DNA of 64,000 nucleotides from Diphasiastrum complanatum (Eukaryota > Streptophyta > Lycopodiopsida > Lycopodiales > Lycopodiaceae). A model generated the notes under the pieces. That model ran no database searches. It saw only the letters and a program-made list of their open reading frames with translations, and was not told the origin of the DNA. Made by a program: the position numbers and the translations under genes. Location of the stretch: the NCBI GenBank assembly GCA_029204225.1, contig CM055103.1:48926171-48990170 (forward strand), in the 5' to 3' direction. The first letter of the stretch is position 1. The number at the start of each line of letters is the position of its first letter. Positions 10,741 through 23,900 of this stretch are shown here, piece after piece.

Positions 10741-13096
10741 AATGGATCCAATATGAGATCTTGCAACTTGGTGTGAGACCTATCTCACTAGCTCTACCAA
10801 TCTCTCTCAAACTAGATCAAAATCTCATCCCAAGATGAAAAAAGGATAAAGTTTGGGTCAAATTGACTCAAGTACACAAAAGCACCAAAAACATCCACAA
10901 ACGACTCAAATACAATTGGATTGCGTGAAATTAAAATTACATCTTTTTTGAAGGATTGTCATCATAATGTGAATTATTTTATATGGTTAAGGCTTGGAAT
11001 TTGAGATATTCCAAGATAGTTGTATGTCAATTTCTTAACATAGAATATCTCTTATGCATAGGTAGATCTTAGATGGATGATGGTTACTCGAACTCGTGTT
11101 AAAAATATTTGGAAGTCACTTATTATTGACTTTTCATATACTTTCATGTGTCATCTCTCCAGCTAACTATTGCAAGAAATTTGATAATTTCTTCCAAAGG
11201 AGGGGTGAAGTGAGGGGTATGATTCCATCAGAGAAACTATTAGTTGCAAACTTTTTGGATAAGAAAAGTTCTCTAGGGATTGTATCACACAATTTGAAAC
11301 TAGAGGTGGTTTGAAATTGGAAATCATTATAAGTAGTACTGAGTAAGATCGGAAGCTATTAATCCAATTGTAGGGATAAAAGTAAGTTTGATCATTGAAT
11401 GTCTATTGAATCAATCTAATCTTAGTTGGAGTACTAAGATCAAAGAGGGGTTGATCAAATTGGAGGAATTTGGTGGTAAGAAGTAAATTGGGTTGGAAAA
11501 CTCGTGAGAGAGAATGTGTTCTCAGTCTCAGAATTCCGAGATATGCTATTTACTCATGAGGAATAGAATTTCTTTTGTAGCTGAGTAACAAGATTCTCAG
11601 TGAGATTTGTGAGTAACATATGCAGATTTTGAAAGAATATGCCAGTTAAAGACATATGTGTATGTATTGGGTCATAGTGAGATTGTTCTCATTTGTGCAC
11701 AATTAATCTTGTATGAATGTACTATGTATTCCTGGTTACAAGGGTTATCTGATGCACTTAACCTAGTCGATGAACATAGACATATTATCAAGTATTGTGA
11801 TAGACAAATATTTGTAGAGTTAACAAATTTTGTTATCAAAAATTTACTGGTTAACTTAGAAATGATTTGGATAGGTATCTAAATGTGGTGTTGTACTAGT
11901 GCAATTAAGATTTGCACCTGGACATTTGAGATTTCTGAATCATCAACAATTAGCTTGAGTAGTTGGTTTACTCCTGTGAAAGTTAATTAATAAAACGGAC
12001 AGTGTGAAATGAATTCATCACCAAAAACTGTTTGTTTTGTGTTCTATTGCTTGTAAAACACGTGATTTATGAGTCATTTGGATTTATCAATAAAAAATTG
12101 TGTGCATAGGATATAAAAAATTCTTGGGTGAGTATTTCTCAATGAAAAATAGACTCAATTCATTAATGATTGTATCCCAAAGAGCTCAATTGGATACCGA
12201 ATCATAATGGTTCCAAGAATGGTAACTGGGTTTTTGGAAATTCAACAGAATTTAGGTTGGACATATACTCCAATATTTTTTAATAATTAAATATGATTTT
12301 AATTTCCAATGATTCATGATTGACGAATCATAAAAATCTAACTATTTGTAAATTGAAAAATCATGAATAGATATTTAATTATTATCAGTGAATAATTTAT
12401 GATCTATTAAATGAGTTAAGGATACTCCAGTGTTTATTGAGACCTATGGATCTCACAAGCATTTCTTGTTACGTAAATTATTTTTGCTTATGGAAAGTTT
12501 GCTTACTTTAGTAGATGGTGTTCTGTTACAGATTGTAGTCTATATAGGTGTTTATGTACGAGTTCAATCTACATCTCCAGATTATAAGAGAGATGAATCT
12601 ATTGAAATTCAAATGAATTGTTGATAGAAATGGGACGCTATTAATTCATTAGAATAACTGCAGTACTCTGGAGTGAGTTATAATTGTCTGAGACTTGATG
12701 GATCTCCTATAGATTTTTGTTTTGAATTATCTTAAAAAATTTGGGTATTCTAAAAATATTTGTTTGAATCTACAAAAATTGTGCACTGATTTTAGACTAT
12801 AATTAGACTATAAGTAAAATGTATTTTCTTTAGCTTTTGGACTTGATTTTTGGAATAAAGGACTAATTTGCCCAGGGATTCATGTAATTGTTTATTTAGA
12901 GAAGATCAACCCATTTGGATGCTTTATGGCATACTGTATTTTTGGGTTCTGAGTTGGTGCTCCTATGTAGAGACAAGCAATTGAAGAATTGTTCTGAGTA
13001 CTTATTCAAATAGAAGGATCAAACTAAGGATGATAATTCATGGTTAAAAGTTTGAAGCTTAAGGGATAGTTTCATGTCTTCTATTCTCCATTCTGA
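10738..13096 (+). other. Degenerate retroelement-like region
   Basis: AT-rich sequence with many stops in all frames. The only coding trace is an RNase H-like segment at 11700-11880. A purine-rich run followed by TGTTACGG at its right end looks like the polypurine tract and LTR start of an old retroelement. No intact gene is present. Confidence 0.45.
11700..11880 (+). mobile_element. Copia RNase H remnant
   Basis: The frame reads YSWLQGLSDALNLVDE then IIKYCDRQIFVELTN. This resembles the copia RNase H order W-L-x-x-L-L-x-x-L ... I-Y-C-D-N-Q-S-A, keeping one catalytic Asp. The flanks are too decayed for a firm call. Confidence 0.35.
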
Positions 13097-13520
13097 GAAC
13101 AAAATCTGTTTGAGGGAAGAAAAATGTTACGGTATATTCAGTTAAGAACATGGAATAGTCCTAATATGGTAGACCGGCCCTCCGGTATTCGAGATTATTG
13201 GTTACGCCTCAATTTAATTTCGTGTCAAGGCCAGTTTGTGACTAAAAACCTTGAGGACCCAAACACTCTAATTGAGACATATGGAGTAATGCATGTACAT
13301 GTGACTGATATATGCATGAGGACTACATGGGAGTTGTGACCTATTTATAGTTGGACTGCATGGGGATTGCATGAGTTCATGCAAAGGATCCTACTCTCTA
13401 TATATTGAGGTAGAGATTTTCCCGTCGACAACTTTTGGTTTAGGTTACCAGTTGCTCTCTTCTCCTCAAGCATTCACATGGCATGGCTCAAGGCTAGATC
13501 TAGAATTGATCTAGGTTTGG
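13097..13520 (+). repeat. Possible LTR with polypurine tract
   Basis: A purine-rich stretch at about 13111-13124 precedes TGTTACGGTATATTC, a typical gypsy/copia LTR start. Downstream are TATA-like boxes (TATTTATAG near 13342, CTATATATTGAGG near 13392). A partner LTR and the right end were not found. Confidence 0.35.
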
Positions 13521-13524
13521 ATGG

Positions 13525-13716
13525 GTGGCTTCACTCCGTCTTCTGTTGTGTTTTCTTATCCTCATCTTAACGGTTTCCCTAGTGGTCTTTACAAGAAGCA
13601 TCTCGATGCAAAAGAGGGAACCCAGAGTAACCGGAGGCCCAACCATAAAAGCTCTTTTGAAGTTTCACATGAGTCATATACTATTCCAACACAACTTGTT
13701 TCCACGAAAGCTCTAG
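13525..13716 (+). CDS. Small ORF with N-terminal signal-peptide-like segment
   Basis: 63 codons beginning MASLRLLLCFLILILTVSLV, a strongly hydrophobic N-terminus of signal-peptide type. A short basic tail follows. No Cys-rich or other known secreted-peptide motif is visible. A GTAACC donor-like site lies shortly after KREPR, so it could be a first exon whose partner is lost. It starts just past a possible LTR with TATA-like boxes and runs toward the 3' end of NF-YA. Function unknown; the ORF may be fortuitous. Confidence 0.2.
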   Translation: MASLRLLLCFLILILTVSLVVFTRSISMQKREPRVTGGPTIKALLKFHMSHILFQHNLFPRKL

Positions 13717-13799
13717 AGTTAAACAGAATATCATCATATAAGCATAAACATGAATCGAATCCCAGAAGAAGAAAAACAACAATCCATTAAATGATACCA

Positions 13800-14579
13800 T
13801 CACCTTTGCAAGATTACATGGAAAACTTTACATTGCTCCAGCCATATGATACCATAATGTTCAACGTAGATGCTTTTGGCTTCACAAAAATATTCATGTT
13901 CATAATGTAGCAAAGAACATGAGAACATCTGAAATAGCAGGGACAGAAAATGTCTTTTTGCCAATAAAAACCTAAAATCTGCTCGTAAGATTTTTGCTCC
14001 ACTTATGCAATGAATTGCACTTGCTAAATAGCAAAAATGCAAGCACCAATTCATTCCTCCTCCCAGCAACCATGCAACTAGCAATTGCAGTACAATGCAT
14101 ATAGTTAAAAGGCTCAGACTTCCCCACCGTTGTCAGGGAAATTTGGAGCTGTTCAAAACCAAAAGCTTCACCAACATAAAGTGCTTAGGTGAAGCCTTCC
14201 TTCCACATTCAGATAACAGTGTTGGCATGCCACAGAGCCCTGCATGTCTTGTTCCATGACAAAAAAGCAAGTCGGAAAGAAACCTGCATGCTAGCGATTG
14301 AACTGGCACTTTGATTAAAACCACCTCACAAATTTCACCAGAGTGCTACATCAAGCCCAATGAGAGGGGGTCAATCAAAATTCCATACCTTTTTTTTTGG
14401 GTAAAAAGCTTAATTGAATGAGAGCACTTTCAGAACAGCTTCGACTTTTCTGATACTCCAAGCAAGCTAAAATGGTGGCTAGACAAGAACTTCTTCAGGA
14501 TGATATAGTGCTCAGACTTTTCCTGAAACTTCAAAGTAAATAAACCACCCATGTCATCAATTAAAAGCAACAGCATTTG
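13800..14579 (-). other. NF-YA: NF-YA 3' untranslated and downstream region
   Basis: Sequence immediately after the NF-YA stop, read on the minus strand. The polyadenylation site is not identifiable. No convincing miR169 target, usual in plant NF-YA 3' UTRs, was seen. Confidence 0.45.
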
Positions 14580-14981
14580 TTAAGAGTCACCTGAGCCCAA
14601 TTCACCAGCCTCTGCACTTTCTCCTCCATTGTAACCCTCAGGCAGCGTATAATATGCCATTGATTGAGATTGATCTTGAACCCCATGTGGTGCCATCATG
14701 AATTGAGAAAGTTTGTCTAGAGTTTGAGCTGCACTTTTCACAACCTGTGGCAATCTTCCACTGTCTTGCATGACAACGCTGGATGTCAAGTTGCCTTGCC
14801 CTGCCTGTGAAGACTTTGTTTCTATGCCGCTTCCTGCCTCTGAAGATGGCCCCTCAAATAACTGCGAATTTCCTGCCAAATCTTTAGAAGATTCTTCCTT
14901 TTCTTTGGAATTAAGAAACCTACCTCCACAACCTCGTGCTCTCCTTAACGCATGTTGATGCCTTGATTCATGAAGGTAAGG
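14580..14981 (-). CDS. NF-YA: NF-YA coding exon 5 (A2 DNA-binding helix and C-terminus)
   Basis: 133 codons plus TAA after the acceptor TTTTTGCAG. Begins [17 protein letters not shown], then [12 protein letters not shown]. The C-terminal tail is Ser/Gln/Gly-rich and acidic. All contact His and Arg residues of the A2 helix appear present. Confidence 0.95.
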   Translation of the reverse strand, partial: PYLHESRHQHALRRARGCGGRFLNSKEKEESSKDLAGNSQLFEGPSSEAGSGIETKSSQAGQGNLTSSVVMQDSGRLPQVVKSAAQTLDKLSQFMMAPHGVQDQSQSMAYYTLPEGYNGGESAEAGELGSGDS

Positions 14982-17900
14982 CTGCAAAAAGATCATATAA
15001 AATGGTTAGTTAAAAAATACACGGAGATTCGAATTTTAAATGATTTACATGCCACCCCAGTGGTAGGCTGCCCGAGTACCCGGTAGTTGTTTTATGAATT
15101 ATTAAGGCACTTGAAGTAATTATTCACAAATCACTGATTTGGTTACAATGTAATAAGAACTTTTACCATCCAGCATGCAGAAATGGAAACTCATATTTTG
15201 GATCTGAGGTAATCAAGATTTTAAGTGCAGTGAGTTGGACCTTGAGAGCACCCTCTATTGAATGTCATTTGGAAGTTTATGTTGCAAAATTAGGTACTTT
15301 AGACCCATCATCGCTTATTGCAATTTAATAGGACAAGTGCTGTTATTGGTGACTATGAGATTAGTATAGCTGATATCAACCAAAATCAGGCCTACACTCA
15401 GCAGCATCCTTGCGAGTATCATATTTCTGTCATTGCTTTATATTCATTTGATTAGCATAGTATTATCTCTTCCAGTAATTTCAGTGTCGTCATTTCTGTT
15501 CATAACTTGGTAGCAGAGCACTTTCTGAATCAGGACAAAGAAGACGCCACATGCTTTTCAAGTATCAGGAGTTACAGCAGATGCACAATTCCATTTCCAA
15601 GTTGTGGTTGTTGGGTATTCATTAATGCAGAATGCTTAAGACCTGGTATTATCATCAGTTACAATGGTTGCTAAATTTCATTTAATCCAGTTTTGCTGTT
15701 TTTGAAAACTCAAATTTTCATTTTTCAGCTCCAGATTGCAATAGAAAGACATTTTTCAGCATGTTTGGCTTCCTGGAAGCAAGGCTGAGTGTGATAGTTT
15801 ATGGATTTTAGTCGGGTATCAAGAATAAGGCAATACAAATTTAAAAACCTGCACCTCAACATTCTCTATTTTTGTGCCAAAGCTTTCACGTTCACATGAA
15901 TTTACTTACATTTCAGCTCATACAATAGAAAAGACCTTGCAGTTTCTTGATTGGATATGCATAGCTTCAACTATTGAAATTCCAGTTTCCAGATGATCAC
16001 CTTCTTAGTTGTCAGAGGAAGAGTTTATACGCTTCTAGGTTCTGATTAGACTTTAAGCTTCATACAATAAGTCCCCAAAGGATACACTAAAAATTTCGGA
16101 TTTTAGTACTTAAAAGTCTCAAGATTGAACATCAAGACTCATCACATTCTTTGTTCATTCAAGGATATATCCTTACCTTTTTCAAAATATCTATTTGAGA
16201 AATTGAAAAATATCCAAATTCACAAATTTAATCCGAAAAGTCAGTGATGTCACAAGGTAAAGCTTAGAAAAAATATAAATTCAAAGGATCTATATGAAAA
16301 GAACAATATAAAAGTCAATAAACAAAAAATCTCAGCCAACAAGCATTGCTTATGTCTCATCGGTACCCAAGCATAAAATGCTATGTGGGTTTCAAAAGAT
16401 TCTAGAGGCCCAGTGTTGACTAAAAAGCAAATGAAAAGAAATTTTAATTAAACAAAGTAAAAAACACGGGGAACATAACATGTAAAAAATGATTAAGGTA
16501 CAACATAACTTCTGATAGGCAATAAATTGCAACCTCAACAAACTTCCAAAGCTTTTTGAAAATAGAGCTAGGTAGAGGAAAGGAAAATATGAACTAGAAG
16601 CAAGTGCTTAACCTTAATAAGCGATCAAGAACTCAAACAAACTTCCAAAAAAAAAAAACCCCAATAAAAGATGCAAAAGGATAACATAAGAAAAAGATAG
16701 AAAATTGACTATAAAGTTACCATGAGATAACAAAAACCTTATTAGTATGACATTAAGATATGTTAGTTTTGATTAATATAATATCACATTATCCTTACCT
16801 TTTTCAAAACTGATTACATGATTTAGATTGATAGCTGTACTGAGAGATGCAGCACCACTTTGCAGCTTGGAAAGTTATTGCTTGGGAATATCTCGCTATC
16901 ATACTAAAGATCAAAACATAAGCATAGTATTGACTTTACTATGAGCTTCGTAGAAGATTGTTATTTGATCATCAGTTTGTTGTCTAATCTTGTTATGTGA
17001 TGCTTTGTGGGTTGATCTTGTTCATAACTTGGTATGAGAACCTTTTTCTCACAAATAAGTTGGAAGCCAGGGTTCTTGAGGTGGTGGTCCTAAATTAAAT
17101 TTTTTGTTTCAAGCTTTTACTACAACAGTCAGGTTTTCTTTCTATAGACAGATTGAAATTCCGGTGTTTAAACTTTGCTTGGTACTACATATCTTTAAAC
17201 CTTAGTCGCCCGTTTCTTTCCGGAACGGGCCCTTGAAAAAAAAAACTAAATTCTTATACAAAGGATAACTACACTTCAATACTTAATCCATTAATTATCA
17301 CTTCCGGACATATGAGAGCATATATTGAGGATGGCAAATTGGTAAGATGGCGGAGTGAGAATGCACTGTAAACATATAAGAGCCGGAGTGAGATTGGGAA
17401 CATATCAACTAGCACCATATCTCCAATTCTGTGCATATGAAAAACTGATCTCCTCTTATCTATTGGAAACAGATCCATGGAAAAAAGTATGAATCCCGCA
17501 TTTAACGCAGAAGGAAAGAGACATTGCAGCATGTTGTTCAACATTTCAGAGGTAAGTTATACAGTCTCATCAAAGTGCATGTAGGCGCACTTTCCCTGCT
17601 TGCTATTGTGAAATGGTGAAGTCGCGGGCCAGCGGGGTATTATGTTTATTTTTTTTAGATTGTAAATAAACTCGTTCCGACCCAGTACGTTCCGGAACGT
17701 ACTGTACGTTCCGAACCTTTTGGCTCAGAACAGGCTTCAAGCTTTAAACCATAGGCATAACTCTTTGGTATCCCTTTACCTAAGTATCTTCCCTACAGTA
17801 GGCCTTTGAACTGTCTTTTTTCTCGCTTGCTTCCTTGATATTTATATCATAGTGTTATGGTTTCCATGTTTCAACAATCATTCTCTCTATATGGAGCATA

Positions 17901-20900
17901 CTTTATAGCCTATGAATGTTTCAGTGGCAAACAAATGGCAATAATGCTCACATATGTCTTAAATTCAAATATACATGGCACATCCACAGATAGAACATAT
18001 TGGTCAATCCAAGATGCATCAAATAACAGGATCCACCACTTTCAAAACAGCGATAAAGATTTATGTCTCCAACAATCGATCTCCTAATGGAAATTGAAAC
18101 ACTCACCAAAACTGAATTAAGAATAATCATCTGAGCTTTGGAGAAAAAATATTGCCTGATTGGGGGATTAAACGTTAATGAAAAAAGCTTCCATGAACAA
18201 AGCTATGCCAGTATGTACATTGCAATTCTTGAACAAAAATTTAGGATCAATGATGATGCCAAATTAGGAAAAGGAGCAGCATAACAGTAGATTTGACCTT
18301 TCTGGTCTTAACCAATTTGTTCTCTGACTCTGCCTTGGCCCGAAGCTGCCGCCGGCGTAGAATGCCATGGTACTGCTTCGCATTCACATAGACAGGCTCC
18401 TCTTCCACCATTTCAGAAGGCAAGGGCATTCTAGCTTGCTGGAGCCCAAGAATGTGAGGATGTATCTACAGTGTCAGATTAAATTTTAAATGAGTGGCTA
18501 ACAAACGAACCAAGAATTCCATTCTATCTGAGTACTTACTACTTACTAACAACAACAGATATCACTATTCTTTAAGCTGACATTAAAAAAATTATTGACC
18601 CAAGAGAGGATTCCTACGTGACCGAGCAAAGCAGAAACCAAGACAACACAGTTTCTAAAAAAATTAGATGAATGTATCATCTTCAGCTCCAACTGAGTAG
18701 TGATCCTTTCAACACGGTTTTGGCAATGTGGGACAATTCAACCTCCTTTTGCAAAAAAAATTGAGCACCTTATATTTATTCTTGAGATTAGAAACAAGGT
18801 TTTAAAATGAACAGATTCGTAAGTTATAAGAACAAAACCGTTTCAGCTACAAACCAACACTGATTTGCATAAGGCAAAGCAAAAAAATATCGAAAAGAAG
18901 GATAGAAAACTTGCATTCCAGAAAACCGTAACCCTAATTTCCAGATCACGAGCAACTATGTTTTGAACACAAGCACTTAGAGCTTAGCTTTGACATTTCC
19001 TTGCTATATTGATTTTCAAAATACGTTACTAGCAGGACTGTCATTTGGCACATTTCTGTTCTCTGGCAAATTCCAGCCACCATTTTATTCATTTTCAGGG
19101 TCTAAAGTCCTAGGAATTTCTCTTATTTGCCTCAAATACTGGTGGCATTTTGTCACTGAAGCTATACATAGTGACCAAGCATGCTGCATAGCCTGATAAA
19201 CGGAAACAACTGCAACCCAAGCTATCCAAAGGGACCATGATTACCTAGAAGTAGCAGAAAAGGACTCAAAAGATATCATCCAAGGAAACCATAACAAATG
19301 GGGCATGTGATAGAAGGACCACCATGCTTCCAAAGATATAGTCCAAGGAAACAATGACAAATGGGGCACGATAGAAGGACGGACCACATGCTACACCAAA
19401 TAAAAATAAACATCCCAAGCTCTCTGCATCAACCAAGCATACCAAGTAGCAATAGGTAATAGAGGAGATAAAGATATATCAATGTCCCAAGCGATCTGTA
19501 AGGAGCATTCCTACATTCTTTTGCACTGTCTCCTTGCATTGCCTCATCAAAATCGTTAGATTCCTCTGCCTCTACCATGAAACTCATTAAAGAAAAATGT
19601 TTACGCAACTTCTTGAGCTTGATAGTCGTGAAATTTGCATCCTCCATATCAAACTCTCCTTGATGATCATGTTGATGCCTTTTGTTGCATTCTCCACATG
19701 ATTGACTTTAAACTTCTTTAAAGCCAAATTGCTTTTCCTTCACATATACTTTCTTCAAATTCCACATCTTTAGATCTAAATGTTTTATTGTCATTTGAGT
19801 CAGATAGTCAATGTGCCTTTCCAGCCTAGCAACAACCCAAGAATATTATTTCTTTTCAAGGATATGGCCATCCTGATGCACTTTCTAAGACTTATAAGTC
19901 TAAAAATACATCAAGGATGCTGGCCTCCTTAAGGATCCAAATCAATCAACCCTATAGGCAAGAAGGTAAGAGAATTAATACTTATGTTTTGAGGATTAAA
20001 TCACTTAATGATGAACTTGCGATGCTATCAAAGAGCAAACTTCTTCAAATCCCCCTAAATGGACTTGGCTATGAGAACCTGGTGCAAAGCTATGCTATGC
20101 AAAAGGAGCTACCCTCCTTGAAAGACTTGCAAAGTGTCTTGGTGGCCAAAGAGCATAGGATAGCCAATACGAAAAGGAGCATCTCCCAACACGGAAGTGA
20201 AGATGGAGCATTCTTCATCAAATGTAAGTGGAAAGGCAAAGGCAAGAAAAGCAACAACCCGTGAATAAGGTAAAGTGAAGGTAGAGTGATTCCTCTCACA
20301 TCACGTGCTTTTAATGCAAAAATTTTGGTCATATGGCAAAATAATGCTACAAGAGGAAGAGGAATCAAAATGAAGGAGGTAAACAATCTAATTTCATCTA
20401 TAATGATCATGAAAGTTATGATGAAGTCTTCTAGTCTTGTATCTTGTAATGAGGATGTAGATCCAATTCCTCTAGCTTGGGTTACGATGGATCCAAGAAT
20501 ACTATTTTCACAGCAAATGATGGTGAATGTGCTAGATTGTCAACTGAGCCACTTGATGGTAAGACACCACTACAGCTCTGCAGCTCTTTCTGGTGAGAGG
20601 CTGAATGTAAAGAATTTCAATATATTTGGTAGTATATGCTATGCTCACGTTCTTAATGAAGACCGATCTAGGGCAGATCCAATATCTAAGGGTATAATGA
20701 AAAAAGCAAGGAGCAAAGAGTTTACATTCTTGTTACAAAATAAAGTCATTCTTAGAAGACGTGCAATCCTTGATGAGGGGTCATTCCCTAATGTTGAGAA
20801 ATGAGGCCATCATGAGGAGTCTAGAGGTGAGAGTTAAATATCTTTTGATGATGATGTAAAGTATAATGATGATGAATCATTATCTTCTCCTAGTCTAATG

Positions 20901-23900
20901 TTAGAAGGTCAAGTAGATTGAGCAAAGTTCTTTCTAGGCTTACATATGCACAAAAAGCAAAGGAAGTGATTTAAGGCACTAATTTTGCATTGATGACTTC
21001 AAGTGGAGGAACCTATCTTTTTTCAAGATGTCATCCAAAAGCTGGAATGGTGTGAGGCTGTGAGGCAATGGACAATACAAAGCTCTTATGAAGAACAGGA
21101 CATGGAATCTAGTGCAACTTCCTCAAGGCAAGAATGCAATAGGATGCAACTGCATGTACAAGCTCAAGTACAATCAAGATCGGAGCATCAACAAATGCAA
21201 GGCAAGGTTGGTGGCAAAAGGACGTGCAAAAAGTATGGCATTGAGTATGAGGATACTTTTGCATCCAGGGCTACTCGAATGAGGAAATGTTTATGGAGTA
21301 ATCCAAGGGGTATGAAGTCCATGGTAAGCAAGAGCTTGTATGGTCTTAAGCAAGCAAAAGGGCTTAATATGCTAGCGTCAATTCATTTTTTGTCACTCTC
21401 GGGTTTTTCAAGGTTGAGTATGATCATTCATTTCAATCGAAATGGATGGGATCAATATCACTTTCCTCCTACCCTAGGTTGATGACCTTTGTTCTCGACA
21501 ATGATATTGGGGATGATAAATCAAGCAAGCACTTAGCCAAGAGTTTGAGACAGAGCTTGGTTTGCTACAAATCCATGTCTACACCTATGGAGACAAATTG
21601 TAAGCTAACTATAAGAGGCAATGAAGAATCCTCGAGGACATTACTCTATAAAAAGCTAATTGGAAGTCTCATACGGTTAACTATTACTAGACCTAAGCTT
21701 AGTAATGGTGGTGATTGTATTGGGAGGTAATCGTTCGGATGCGGTCTACATACATAGAACCTACCTAACCCAGTTCAGACTCAAAAAACACTATAAATAG
21801 ATGTTTCGTTTCATTCATTAGTATCCAGCAGAGACGTTCTCTTTTCATTGAGATCAAAGGTGGTTTGTGCCTTAATCTACTTTCATATCTTGTATATAGT
21901 GAAGCTAAGATAACTTGGGGAATTTGTCCATATATCTCTTGATCAAGATTTGTGTAAACATGCTAAGTCAATTGCATTGATCTTGCATGAATCTATGTTG
22001 ATCTTGAATGTAGATGTGATTCTTTCCAACATTGTCACCACTCTAGCTTTCTAGCTTGCTAGTTTTGGATGTAAAGTGAGCAATCATATCCATAGCCAAA
22101 CTTGGGTAAATCTTTCACAGTTATCAAGACTTCCACTAAAACTCCTTGCCTAATTTAGCATGGATCTTGCAATATCCAATAGGGTGCTATTTGTCCAATC
22201 AACTAATCTATTTTGTTGAGGACTATGGGGCAATTTTTCTAGTGCTTCATCTCTTTTTGTCATCAAACATGTGAAGCTTTTCCTGGTAGCATCATGAATG
22301 AAAGTTAAAAACCATTTAAACGTAGTATGGACATTGGTCCACAAACATCGAAGTGGATCATTCCAAAAGGACTTGAATTGTTCTTGTATGCAATTAATTT
22401 AAAAATTTCTTTATGTTTTCCCTACTATGCAGTCCTCACATGATTTATGGCTTCAAACGTCAAATTTATCCCTTCATATTACCATACGTTCCTTGGACAT
22501 CATATGTAGAGCATGATAAAGATGACCAAATCTATGTGCCATCAGTTTGCGTTCTTGAAGTGTTGGATTCTTCAACCAATGGTCCTACATAGTACAATCA
22601 TGCTTGATATTTCTAAAGATTGCCTCATCTCTGACCTTCCCCAAAGATTTCCACTGATGATGGGCTTAGCCTTGTTGGATGTTATTGTCATCAAGTCAAG
22701 AATTCTGCTGACAAATAGTAGACTCTTTGCCAAGTTTGGAATACGAAGTTGTAATTGTGGTGCCATGAGAAAAACTGCAACCTCTTTTGTAGGTTAATTT
22801 ACTTGCTCTAGGATAATTGAAGATTCTTCTAACTGCAATTGAAGATTCTTCTAACTGCCCCAAATTTCCCCACCTTTCAAATACCATCCATGCTTGTGGA
22901 AACTCTAAGCTCTGAGAGTTGGGAATCAAACTCCAATAGGAAAAGATTAAGCGAGCATAGTGACAATGGGTTCCTCTTGGTCTTGGGTCCAAGGAACTAG
23001 AAAATGCACTCCCAAAAACTGGAGTGCCTTAAACTCCAAGAACAAATCATATGCCACCAATAAATGCCCTGCATGTAGACTAAAATGGGTTCAATAATTT
23101 GGCATCGTGAACAATGGCATGGTTGTGGGCTAGTAGACACATGAGAAACCAACAAACTAACAACGGGAAGACAAAAAGTTTATGGAAAGACCTAGGCCTA
23201 GAGCTGAAAGCTAGCACACGTCTAAAAAAAACTTTACATGAAGAGGTAAAATAGAAATCCACAAACTTGCTAACTTTTGAGTAAAGATATTAATACATTA
23301 TAAACCAGCTAAAGACTTGATCTAAAACATTAGATACCTTCTATAACTAACACACCTAAAATACAACCATTAACTACTTACTAGAACTAACTAAAAAATG
23401 AAAACTTGCTATCGAGCTGTCTCCTTAATCTCCACAAATGGCATGCTGTTCCTTCCACTCAAAATCACTAGAGATAGAAAGATCCCTAGCTGTCTCTATA
23501 CTCTCCGATCAGCAGACTGTTCTCTTCAAAGCCCATCGTTGCCTACCCCAAAAGAATCATTGTCTTTCTTGAAGGATTTGCTTTGAAATCACTGCTTCCA
23601 CAAAGTGTGTCACTACCTCTCTTCAGCTTACTCACTACCTCTGCTCCAGTATATCGCTGCCTTTCTATAGCTGAAAATTGCTGCCTTTTAAGAGTAAACT
23701 GGCTGCCTTAGATTCTGCTATAGTCTTCGAGTTGCTACTGGAGAACATTGCACATAGAAGTGCTACACTGTACATTGTACTTCGTAATTCTGTGTTGGTT
23801 TTGCATACACGTGTTATGTCCAATTGATAACAATTGATAAGCCACTAACCTTAGGTCAATCAAGACCTAGATGAGGTTGGAGGAATCAAGTTGACTTTGT

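Noticed and set aside
13600-13680. CLE-type peptide motif (RVTGGP) in the small ORF
   Set aside because: Only R-V and G-P coincide with the CLE consensus; the conserved prolines and C-terminal His/Asn are absent.
14497-14503. AGGATGA in the NF-YA 3' region as a miR169 target
   Set aside because: Only seven core bases match; the flanks do not pair with miR169. No convincing target was seen in the 3' region.
19429-19647. 72-codon minus-strand frame as an extra NF-YA or host exon
   Set aside because: Its protein resembles no NF-YA segment, and exons 3 and 4 already join in phase without it.
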